DNA of 5,606 nt, taken from positions 1-5,606 of the forward strand of contig JAIOPW010000333.1 of NCBI GenBank assembly GCA_021413665.1, written 5' to 3'. Of this stretch, positions 1 to 5,606 are shown piece by piece. The notes under the pieces were generated by a model that saw only the letters and a list, made by a program, of their open reading frames with translations, searched no databases and was not told the origin of the DNA. Numbering within the stretch: the stretch's first letter is position 1; each line of letters opens with the position of its first letter. The position numbers and the translations under genes were made by a program. This DNA comes from Rhodocyclales bacterium (GTDB lineage: Bacteria; Pseudomonadota; Gammaproteobacteria; Burkholderiales; Rhodocyclaceae).

Positions 1-143
<143 letters not shown>

Positions 144-920
144 CGCTGCGGCGGCTACGCGGCCGCTTCGGCATTTCGGCGCCTCGCGTTGCGGTGCGGA
201 CGCACCTGCCGTGGCATTGGCGCGCACTGTCGGTGGTCGTCCTGTCCGGCGTATCGCTGGCTTTGGCCGGCTGGATCTATAGCGCGGGACAGAGTCTTGC
301 CGGTTTTCACCAAGGAGCGAGCGAGACCGAAATCGCCGGAATGAAGGAGCGCATTGCGCAACTTGAGTCCGAACTGGAACGCACCCGAAAGGTGGCCAAT
401 GTCAGCGAAAGTCGGTTGCGGATCGAAAGCACTTCGCAGGAGCAGCTCGCCGTCCAGCTCAAGACCTTGGAAGAGGAAAACACGCGTCTCAAGTCCGATC
501 TGGCGACCTTTGAAAGCCTGGCCGGCGAGCAGGTTGGAGAATCCGGCTTGGCGATCAGCCGCCTGCAGATTCTCCCTGGTAGCGGCGGCCAGTATCGCTA
601 TCGCCTCCTGTTGGCCCAAACAGGGACAAAAAAAGACAAGGAATTCAAAGGCATGCTTCAGCTAATGGCCACCGTGCAGCGAGGCAAGGAGACTGCTATC
701 ATGCAGTTTCCCGCCGTTGGTGATCCAGCGGCCAGTGCGTATCAGGTCAACTTCCGCTACTTTCGGCGTCTGGAAGGTACATTCAAGGTGGCCGCCGATG
801 CGCGAGTCGAACGTGTCGAGGTGCGCTTGATCCAGGACGGCGTGGTCAAGGCAAGTCAGAGTGTGGCTCTTTGAGCGCCACGGTGCCAAAAATTCGCAAT
901 TCAGGTGAGGAGATTCAGGG

Positions 921-1322
921 ATGTTTGGCAAGAAAACCAACAAGCCGCAAGGCCGCATTGACAGCTTGATCGGTGCCGGCACTTCGCTGGAGGGTGACGT
1001 GACCTTTACCGGTGGTCTGCGTGTCGATGGCGAGATCAAGGGCAATGTGCGCGCCACCGACGGTCAGCCGGCAACGCTGGTGATCAGTGAAAACGCAAGG
1101 ATCGAGGGTGAAATCTCGGTTTCCCACATCGTGATCAACGGGACCGTGATCGGACCGGTCCATTCGAGCGATTTTCTGGAACTTCAGACGCGCGCACGGG
1201 TCACGGGTGATGTCGAGTACAGTACGATCGAGATGCATCTCGGCGCCGTGGTGCAGGGACGCCTGGTTCATCAGGGCCTGCCGGCGAAATCGGTAGAGCT
1301 GAAGCTTGCCGCCAGCAATTGA
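921..1322 (+). CDS. bactofilin (polymer-forming cytoskeletal protein)
   Basis: A 133-residue bactofilin (DUF583 family). These proteins polymerise without nucleotide into filaments on the inner face of the membrane and place cell-wall enzymes or stalk and shape machinery. The N-terminus MFGKK matches the short membrane-targeting tail known in this family. Residues about 15-120 show the repeating hydrophobic/glycine pattern of a right-handed beta-helix (SLEGDVTFTGGLRVDGEIKG, then ARIEGEISVSHIVINGTVIG). A short polar tail (ELKLAASN) follows. The ATG is well supported: GAGGAG at 907-912 lies 8 bases upstream. It sits 46 bases after the coiled-coil membrane protein and is probably in the same transcript. 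Bactofilins elsewhere work with M23 endopeptidases, and one is encoded about 1.7 kb away on the opposite strand. Family call is firm; the cellular role here is unknown. Confidence 0.95.
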   Translation: MFGKKTNKPQGRIDSLIGAGTSLEGDVTFTGGLRVDGEIKGNVRATDGQPATLVISENARIEGEISVSHIVINGTVIGPVHSSDFLELQTRARVTGDVEYSTIEMHLGAVVQGRLVHQGLPAKSVELKLAASN

Positions 1323-1334
1323 CCCTCCGCACTA

Positions 1335-1366
1335 TTGAAACCATAATTTCCGGACCTATTTATACT
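1335..1366 (+). promoter_or_regulatory. possible sigma70 promoter for erpA
   Basis: The 73-base gap between the bactofilin and erpA is AT-rich in its first half. TTGAAA (1335-1340) is followed 16 bases later by TATTTA (1357-1362); a better -10 hexamer, TATACT (1361-1366), sits at a 20-base spacing, which is too long. A separate erpA promoter would fit the need to control Fe-S assembly apart from the upstream genes, but the elements are only moderate matches. Confidence 0.35.
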
Positions 1367-1395
1367 TGGATTGCGCCCCCCCACAGGAGAACACC

Positions 1396-1746
1396 ATGAA
1401 CGCACCCACCGAAATGCCTGCACCGCTGAATTTCACCGACAATGCCGCGAGCAAGGTCAAGGAACTGATCGCCGAGGAAGGTAACCCCGAGCTCAAGCTG
1501 CGGGTGTTTGTGACCGGCGGCGGATGCTCCGGTTTCCAGTACGGCTTTACCTTCGACGAGGTCACCAACGAAGACGATACCGTGATGGAAAAGAACGGCG
1601 TCTCCTTGCTGATCGACCCGATGAGCTATCAGTACCTGGTCGGTGCCGAAATCGATTACTCCGAAGGGCTTGAGGGTTCGCAATTCGTGATCAAGAACCC
1701 GAATGCCCAATCGACTTGCGGCTGCGGGTCGTCCTTCTCGGCCTGA
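1396..1746 (+). CDS. erpA: A-type iron-sulfur cluster carrier/insertion protein ErpA
   Basis: A 116-residue A-type carrier protein that accepts Fe-S clusters from the assembly scaffold and hands them to apo-enzymes in the cytosol; in E. coli ErpA is needed for the IspG/IspH isoprenoid enzymes. The three cluster-binding cysteines are all present: Cys44 in GGGCSGFQYGF and Cys108 and Cys110 in STCGCGSSF near the C-terminus. The YLVGAEIDYSEGLEGSQF block and the Phe-Gln-Tyr-Gly-Phe signature favour ErpA over IscA or SufA. Length is as expected (about 114 residues in E. coli). The frame is open further upstream, but ATG 1396 is chosen because AGGAGA (1385-1390) lies 5 bases before it and the family begins there. 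A strong terminator starts 17 bases after the stop. Confidence 0.96.
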   Translation: MNAPTEMPAPLNFTDNAASKVKELIAEEGNPELKLRVFVTGGGCSGFQYGFTFDEVTNEDDTVMEKNGVSLLIDPMSYQYLVGAEIDYSEGLEGSQFVIKNPNAQSTCGCGSSFSA

Positions 1747-1763
1747 TTCCCGTCTTTCTTCCG

Positions 1764-1801
1764 AAAAAGCGTGGGGCGACAAACCCCGCGCTTTTTGTTT
1801 T
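1764..1801 (+). terminator. Rho-independent terminator after erpA, probably bidirectional
   Basis: A 13-base-pair stem pairs AAAAAGCGTGGGG (1764-1776) with CCCCGCGCTTTTT (1784-1796), with one G-T wobble, around a 7-base loop (CGACAAA). A T-rich tail (TTTTTGTTTT) follows on the plus strand. The stem's own A-run gives a T-run on the minus strand as well, so it may also stop anmK transcripts coming the other way. Confidence 0.92.
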
Positions 1802-1808
1802 GTCCGGG

Positions 1809-1957
1809 GTAACTACTCAGGCGCCACCGTTTCTGTCCTTCCCCTTCAAGGGAGGGCCGGGATGGGGATGGGATGTCACACGTTTTGACACCATCCCCAC
1901 CCTACTCCCTTGAAGGGGAGGGAATTGCGAGACCAGTGCCGCGACCTGAGTAGATAC
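1809..1957. repeat. MITE/REP-like palindromic element between convergent genes
   Basis: A 149-base non-coding element bounded by near-perfect terminal inverted repeats: GTAACTACTCAGG at 1809-1821 and CCTGAGTAGATAC at 1945-1957 match at 12 of 13 positions. Inside lies a long imperfect palindrome. CCCCTTCAAGGGAG (1841-1854) pairs perfectly with CTCCCTTGAAGGGG (1905-1918). GGGATGGGGATGG (1859-1871) pairs with CCATCCCCACCC (1891-1902) with one bulge. TGTCA (1874-1878) pairs with TGACA (1886-1890) around a 7-base loop. GC-rich palindromes of the CCCCTTCAAGGGG type recur in many proteobacterial genomes as far as I recall. No transposase or obvious target duplication is present, so this would be a non-autonomous or domesticated element. 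Its right end touches the first base of the anmK stop codon. Confidence 0.7.
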
Positions 1958-3057
1958 TATCCGGGATAGATCGCGCCGAGTATGCGCGGGCCGCGGGCGC
2001 CGGTCACTTCGGGAAGGTTTCCGGTTTCGCCGCGCAGGGTGCGCCACGCCAGCCAGGCAAACGCCACGGCTTCCACCCAGTCCGCCGGCTGGTCCAGAGA
2101 GTCGGTGCTGGCGACACGGCGATCCGGCAGGCACTGTTGCAAGCGTGCCATGAGGGCGACGTTTTGCGCGCCGCCGCCACAGACGAAAAGCTCGTCGGGG
2201 TTGCCGCACCAGTTTTCAATGGCCAGGGCCGCCGATAGCACGGTAAGTTCCAGCAGGGTGGCCTGAACGTCCTCAGGCCGCTCTGTGCCATCCAGGTGCC
2301 GCTCCAGCCACGGCACATTGAATTCGTCGCGGCCGCAGCTCTTGGGTGGACTGGTGGCGAAGAAGGTATCGGCAAGCAGGCTGTGCAACAGTTCGGGAAG
2401 CACCTGCCCCTGTCCTGCCCAGTTTCCCGCCTCATCGTAGCGCAGCCCCTTGTGGCGCTCGATCCAGGCATCCATCAACAAGTTTCCGGGACCGCAGTCG
2501 AAACCCCGTACCGGTCGGCCCGGGTTCAGGTCGGTCAGGTTGGCGATGCCGCCGATATTGAGAATGACCCGATGGCGCTTCGGGTCGCCAAATGCCACCG
2601 CGTGAAAGGCCGGTACCAGCGGCGCACCCTGGCCTCCAGCGGCAATGTCGCGGCTGCGGAAATCAGCGACGACGGTGATGCCGGTCAGCTCGGCCAGTAG
2701 CGCGGGATTGTTCAACTGCGCGCTGTAGCCGGCTGCCGGCTGATGGCGGATGGTCTGTCCGTGGCAACCGATGGCCGCGACGTGTTCCGGATGGGTTCCC
2801 GACTTTGCCAGAACGTCCCGCACCGCTTCCGCATAGCAGTGCGCGAGCTGGTTGGCGAACAAGGCGGCGGCGTGGATTTCGTCGTGCCGTGCAGCTTGTA
2901 GTTGCAGGGCCTGCCGGCGAATGTCCGGCGAATAGGGGTGCCAGAACGTCGCCAGCGTGCGTGGGTGGCTGCCGGAGAAATCAACCAGCGCAGCATCGAC
3001 GCCATCGAGGCTGGTGCCGGACATCAGCCCCACGACCAGCGACGTTGCCGGCGCCAC
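1957..3057 (-). CDS. anmK: anhydro-N-acetylmuramic acid kinase
   Basis: A 366-residue AnmK, close to the usual 365-370. The enzyme opens the 1,6-anhydro ring of anhydro-MurNAc and phosphorylates it to MurNAc-6-phosphate in the cytosol, returning cell-wall sugars to metabolism. Signatures in order: GLMSGTSLDGVD (10-21, ATP phosphate binding); AIGCHGQTIRH (95-105); ADFRSRDIAAGGQGAPLVPA (131-150); NIGGIANLTDL (167-177); GFDCGPGNLLMDAW (185-198), where Asp196 is the likely catalytic base; PPKSCGRDEFN (237-247); VCGGGAQN (292-299); and ADWVEAVAFAWLA (325-337). All blocks are present and the end (LGAIYPG) is the normal family terminus. The start is GTG at 3057, one base after the TGA of the M23 gene, which implies translational coupling in a two-gene operon for wall cleavage and recycling. 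Confidence 0.96.
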   Translation of the reverse strand: MAPATSLVVGLMSGTSLDGVDAALVDFSGSHPRTLATFWHPYSPDIRRQALQLQAARHDEIHAAALFANQLAHCYAEAVRDVLAKSGTHPEHVAAIGCHGQTIRHQPAAGYSAQLNNPALLAELTGITVVADFRSRDIAAGGQGAPLVPAFHAVAFGDPKRHRVILNIGGIANLTDLNPGRPVRGFDCGPGNLLMDAWIERHKGLRYDEAGNWAGQGQVLPELLHSLLADTFFATSPPKSCGRDEFNVPWLERHLDGTERPEDVQATLLELTVLSAALAIENWCGNPDELFVCGGGAQNVALMARLQQCLPDRRVASTDSLDQPADWVEAVAFAWLAWRTLRGETGNLPEVTGARGPRILGAIYPG

Positions 3058-3058
3058 G

Positions 3059-4399
3059 TCAGTCAGCCTGGGCGAGGTTGAATCCGCGAATCAGGTCGAG
3101 GCGAGCAAGATGAGCCTCGGTGCGCGCCCGGAACAGGCCAAGTTGCTGAGGCATCAAGGGCGGTGCGCTGGGCAGCGCCATCGCCAACGGATTCTGGTGC
3201 ACGTCGCTGACGCGGAATTCGTAATGCAGGTGGGGGCCGCTGGCCAGTCCCGTGGCGCCGACGAAGCCGACCACATCGCCCTGGCTGACCCGATTGCCTT
3301 TGCGCAGGCCGGGGGCAAAGCCCGAGAGATGACCATAGAGCGTGGTGTAGCGGCTCTGGTGGCGGAGGATGACGACTTTGCCATAGCCTCCTTGCACGCC
3401 AACATACTCGACCGTGCCGTTGCCGGTCGCCTTTACCCGCGTACCCACCGGGGCGCCGTAGTCGATCCCCTTGTGCGCCCGCCATTTCTGCAAGACCGGG
3501 TGGAAGCGCGCCGAAGTGAAGCCCGACGTGATCCGGGAAAATTCCAGTGGCGAGCGCAGGAAGGCCTTGCGGATATTTTTGCCGTCGGCCGTGTAATAAC
3601 CGCTGCTGTTCTCCCCGCCGGCAGGATCGGCGAACCAGGCGGCGCGGTAGGTCTTGCCGTTGTTCACGAATTCGGCGGCGAGGATGCGCCCGCTACGAAC
3701 CGGGCGGCCAAGGTAATTGACCGATTCATAGGTCACGGCAAAGCGGTCGCCCTTGCGCAGGTCGCGATGGAAGTCGATGTCGCCGCCAAAAATATCCGCC
3801 AGTTGGGTGGCGACCGAATCGGGAATCCCTGCGGCATCCGATGCACCGAACAGCGAATAGCGGATTTCGGCAGTCTTCATGACCACTTGGGTTTCGAGCG
3901 GCAGCGCCTGTTCGGTGGCCGAGAACCGGTCTCCCTGGCGTTCAACCAGCAGGGCCTGGTCCTTGCCGCCATTGAGCGGGAAAACCAGCGTCTGCAGTTC
4001 GCCCCGTACCCCCGTCCGCGCCGTCAGGTTCTTGCCCGGGCTGAGCTGGCGGAACAAGGCTTGGGTCGTGGCGCTGCCTTTCAGGAAATCTGTCGCCGCC
4101 GGATCATCGACGCCGAGGCGCTGGAGCAATCCTGTCACCGTGTCGCCGCGCTGTACCCGTTCTTCGCGCAGGTAGCTCTGGCCGCTGTCTCCGGCGGCAA
4201 TCAGGGGGGGCAAGGCGAGTTGTTCCACCACCTGCTGCCGCGGAAAGCCCTCTGGAGGACCGTCGTTCACTGTGCCAAGGGCGGCGACCATGCTGAACAG
4301 CGAAACGCCGACGACGCCGACTCCTGCCCAGAAAGGCCCGGGGCGTTCGGATCGGTAGTGAAGGAGTTGCGCTAAAATCCCGCTCTTGTTTTTGGGCAA
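3059..4399 (-). CDS. M23 family zinc metallopeptidase (OapA/MepM-type murein endopeptidase)
   Basis: A membrane-anchored peptidoglycan endopeptidase, 446 residues from TTG 4399. Residues about 23-44 are one hydrophobic anchor (FWAGVGVVGVSLFSMVAALG). Residues about 77-106 are a LysM/OapA-like wall-binding domain (RVQRGDTVTGLLQRLGV). A middle beta domain follows, and residues about 305-400 are the LytM/M23 catalytic domain. Visible active-site residues are His309 and Asp313 in HKGIDYG, His357 in LYGHLSG, and His390/His392 in GPHLHYEF; all zinc-binding and catalytic positions are intact. The family cuts stem-peptide cross-links in the periplasm to let the wall expand. The frame stays open to a TTG at 4459, but that codon lies in the -35 of the likely promoter, so the downstream TTG at 4399 (LPKNKSGILAQ) is preferred. 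No clear ribosome binding site precedes it, so the start is uncertain. It is transcribed ahead of anmK, with one base between them. Confidence 0.93.
   Translation of the reverse strand: MPKNKSGILAQLLHYRSERPGPFWAGVGVVGVSLFSMVAALGTVNDGPPEGFPRQQVVEQLALPPLIAAGDSGQSYLREERVQRGDTVTGLLQRLGVDDPAATDFLKGSATTQALFRQLSPGKNLTARTGVRGELQTLVFPLNGGKDQALLVERQGDRFSATEQALPLETQVVMKTAEIRYSLFGASDAAGIPDSVATQLADIFGGDIDFHRDLRKGDRFAVTYESVNYLGRPVRSGRILAAEFVNNGKTYRAAWFADPAGGENSSGYYTADGKNIRKAFLRSPLEFSRITSGFTSARFHPVLQKWRAHKGIDYGAPVGTRVKATGNGTVEYVGVQGGYGKVVILRHQSRYTTLYGHLSGFAPGLRKGNRVSQGDVVGFVGATGLASGPHLHYEFRVSDVHQNPLAMALPSAPPLMPQQLGLFRARTEAHLARLDLIRGFNLAQAD
4373..4378 (+). promoter_or_regulatory. possible -10 element for tyrS
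   Basis: TAAAAT at 4373-4378, in the context GCGCTAAAATCCCGC, is a good -10 hexamer about 97 bases before the tyrS start and lies inside the beginning of the divergent M23 gene. No convincing -35 stands 16-18 bases upstream, so this is only a candidate. Confidence 0.25.
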
Positions 4400-4431
4400 T
4401 TGGATGGGCGGACCGGCTTGAAAGTCGGGCG

Positions 4432-4459
4432 AGTGTAGCAAAAATCCCCCCTCCGTCAA
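4432..4459 (-). promoter_or_regulatory. sigma70-type promoter of the M23 peptidase-anmK operon
   Basis: On the minus strand TTGACG (4459-4454) is followed after 16 bases by TACACT (4437-4432), with a purine at the expected start site near 4426-4425. It points into the M23 gene and sits only 16 bases from the tyrS start codon, so it would transcribe away from tyrS. It leaves a leader of about 26 bases if translation starts at TTG 4399. Confidence 0.6.
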
Positions 4460-4474
4460 CCCGGGCTACCTCAC

Positions 4475-5494
4475 ATGGTCGATATCGACTCCCAACTGGC
4501 GCTGATCAAGCGCGGCGCCGACGAACTGCTGATTGAGTCCGAACTCGTCGAAAAACTCAAGTCCGGCCGCCCCTTGCGCGTCAAGGCCGGCTTCGACCCG
4601 ACGGCGCCGGACCTCCATCTCGGGCATACCGTGCTGATCAACAAGCTGCGGCACTTTCAGGATCTCGGCCACCATGTGATGTTCCTGATCGGCGACTTCA
4701 CCGGCATGATCGGCGATCCGAGCGGCAAGAACGCGACGCGCCCGCCGCTGTCCCGCGAACAAATTCTGGAGAACGCCGACACCTACCGCGAGCAGGTGTT
4801 CAAGATTCTCGACCCGCAGAAGACCGAGGTCTGCTTCAACTCGACCTGGTTCGAGCCGCTTGGCGCGGCCGGGATGATCAAGCTCGCCGCCCGCCACACC
4901 GTGGCGCGCATGCTGGAACGCGACGATTTTTCAAAGCGCTATACCGGCATGCCGCTGCTGGAGGGCCTGGACGGCGTCAACAAGATGTCGAAGTCACTCG
5001 GCAATTACATCGGCATCGCCGAGTCGCCCACCGAGATTTTCGGCAAGCTGATGTCGGTGTCGGATGATCTGATGTGGCGCTACTACGAACTGCTGTCGTT
5101 TCGCGGCAATTACGAGATTGCCCGCTTCAAGCGCGAAGTGGCCGACGGACGCAATCCGCGCGACATCAAGGTGCTGCTGGGACAGGAGATCGTCGCCCGC
5201 TTTCATTCGCCGGCGGATGCCGATGCCGCGCTGGCCGAGTTCGAGGCGCGTTTCCAGCGCGGCGTTTTGCCGGACGACATGCCCGAGATCACTGTTCCGG
5301 CGGGGTCGCTGGCGCAGGTACTCAAGGCCGCCGGACTGACGCCCAGCACCTCCGACGCGCTGCGCATGATCGAAGGTGGTGGCGTACGGATCAACGGCGA
5401 GAAAGTCGGCGATCGTGCTACGGCGCTGGGTGCCGGAGAGTGCGTTGTGTTGCAGGTGGGCAAGCGAAAATTCGCGCGCGTCACACTTGCGTGA
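4475..5494 (+). CDS. tyrS: tyrosyl-tRNA synthetase with in-frame internal deletion in the catalytic domain
   Basis: TyrRS charges tRNA-Tyr with tyrosine in two steps in the cytosol and is normally essential. The N-terminus (ALIKRGADELL), the HIGH-type motif HLGH (48-51), FLIGDFTGMIGDPSGK (70-85), ARMLERDDFSKRYTG (144-158), KMSKS (170-174), the tRNA-binding helical region, and the C-terminal S4 domain (about 278-339, ending QVGKRKFARVTLA) are all typical of the H. influenzae-like class. The protein has only 339 residues where about 395-400 are expected. Residue 158 (Gly) runs straight into MPLLEGLDGVNKMSKS, so the segment that normally holds the IHEF..YP..QGYD and ELGGTDQKFN blocks is absent; these carry the residues that bind the tyrosine substrate. 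The frame is kept and base composition does not change. The ATG fits the family start, but no Shine-Dalgarno is evident. As written the protein should be inactive; a sequencing or assembly error cannot be excluded. Confidence 0.93.
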   Translation: MVDIDSQLALIKRGADELLIESELVEKLKSGRPLRVKAGFDPTAPDLHLGHTVLINKLRHFQDLGHHVMFLIGDFTGMIGDPSGKNATRPPLSREQILENADTYREQVFKILDPQKTEVCFNSTWFEPLGAAGMIKLAARHTVARMLERDDFSKRYTGMPLLEGLDGVNKMSKSLGNYIGIAESPTEIFGKLMSVSDDLMWRYYELLSFRGNYEIARFKREVADGRNPRDIKVLLGQEIVARFHSPADADAALAEFEARFQRGVLPDDMPEITVPAGSLAQVLKAAGLTPSTSDALRMIEGGGVRINGEKVGDRATALGAGECVVLQVGKRKFARVTLA

Positions 5495-5551
5495 AATTGA
5501 TCGAGAAATTTTCGATGAAGTTGTTGACCAACGAAAATCGATCCGTATAAT
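5495..5551 (+). promoter_or_regulatory. rRNA operon promoter with AT-rich upstream element
   Basis: TTGACC (-35, 5524-5529) and a perfect TATAAT (-10, 5546-5551) are separated by 16 bases and followed by a GC-rich discriminator (GCGCCCCTC), the usual arrangement of stringently controlled rRNA promoters. The 29 bases upstream are AT-rich and include a near-palindrome, ATCGAGAAATTTTCGAT (5501-5517), as expected for an UP element or a Fis-like site; which of these it is cannot be told from sequence. Transcription should start near 5558. Confidence 0.85.
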
Positions 5552-5589
5552 GCGCCCCTCTTCGCCGCTGCGTGCAACAAAGCGGTAAC

Positions 5590-5602
5590 GTTCTTTAAAA
5601 AC
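5590..5602 (+). promoter_or_regulatory. boxA-like antitermination element of the 16S rRNA leader
   Basis: GTTCTTTAAAAAC closely resembles the boxA of rRNA leaders (E. coli TGCTCTTTAACAA), where the NusB/NusE complex binds nascent RNA to prevent early termination. It lies about 32 bases after the predicted start site, as expected upstream of a 16S gene, which would begin beyond the window edge. Confidence 0.7.
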
Positions 5603-5606
5603 CAAA

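Noticed and set aside
1338..1366. IscR-type operator upstream of erpA
   Set aside because: AAACCATA resembles one half of a type 2 IscR site, but the second half (TRNGG with AT-rich flank) is not at the required spacing.
1366..1395. TTG 1366 as the erpA start, adding ten residues
   Set aside because: The ATG at 1396 has a proper AGGAGA at 5 bases and matches the family N-terminus; the extra residues (MDCAPPQENT) look like untranslated leader.
1841..1918. The inner hairpin as an intrinsic terminator for anmK
   Set aside because: The stem is not followed by a T-run on either strand; the erpA hairpin at 1764-1801 is the better terminator for both directions.
1809..1957. CRISPR array or small RNA gene in the erpA-anmK spacer
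   Set aside because: There is a single palindrome without repeated units or spacers, and no promoter is evident; inverted repeats explain the sequence.
2957..4375. A 472-codon open frame on the plus strand opposite the M23 peptidase
   Set aside because: It is antisense to a gene with complete catalytic motifs; its translation is low complexity (Ala/Arg/Gly rich) with no recognisable domain, as expected of a GC-rich shadow frame.
4475..5494. tyrS as a frameshifted pseudogene
   Set aside because: No stop or frame change occurs; the missing part is an in-frame deletion and both flanks stay in the family frame, so it is reported as an open but truncated coding region.

Overview
The window is a GC-rich chromosomal segment from a betaproteobacterium, most likely of the order Rhodocyclales. 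That placement rests on protein similarity by eye (ErpA, AnmK, TyrS, bactofilin), on the gene order argC / coiled-coil membrane protein / bactofilin / erpA // anmK / M23 peptidase / tyrS / rrn, and on a leader of betaproteobacterial rRNA type at the right edge. It is mostly housekeeping DNA and essentially every base is accounted for.

Left half (1-1801), plus strand: the 3' end of argC (arginine synthesis) overlaps a single-pass membrane protein with a long coiled coil. A bactofilin and the A-type Fe-S carrier erpA follow. The block ends in a clear Rho-independent terminator at 1764-1801. Next comes a MITE- or REP-like palindromic element (1809-1957) with near-perfect 13-bp terminal inverted repeats, lying between convergent erpA and anmK and ending on the first base of the anmK stop codon.

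Middle (1957-4459), minus strand: an M23 zinc metallopeptidase of the OapA/MepM type is followed one base later by anmK (anhydro-N-acetylmuramic acid kinase). The pair links peptidoglycan cleavage to recycling of anhydro-muropeptide sugars. A good sigma70-type promoter in the divergent M23/tyrS spacer decides where the M23 protein can start.

Right part (4475-5606), plus strand: tyrS, then an rRNA operon promoter (TTGACC, 16 bp, TATAAT, GC-rich discriminator) and a boxA-like leader. The 16S gene itself lies just outside the window. No terminator separates tyrS from the rrn promoter.

The main anomaly is in tyrS. The reading frame is intact, but about 55-60 residues of the catalytic domain are missing between residues 158 and 159. 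The lost part is the tyrosine-binding segment between the ARMLERDDF block and the KMSKS loop. The HIGH-type motif, KMSKS and the S4 domain are all present. As written the enzyme should not make Tyr-tRNA, so this is a real inactivating deletion (with another TyrRS elsewhere), a repurposed protein, or a sequence or assembly artefact.
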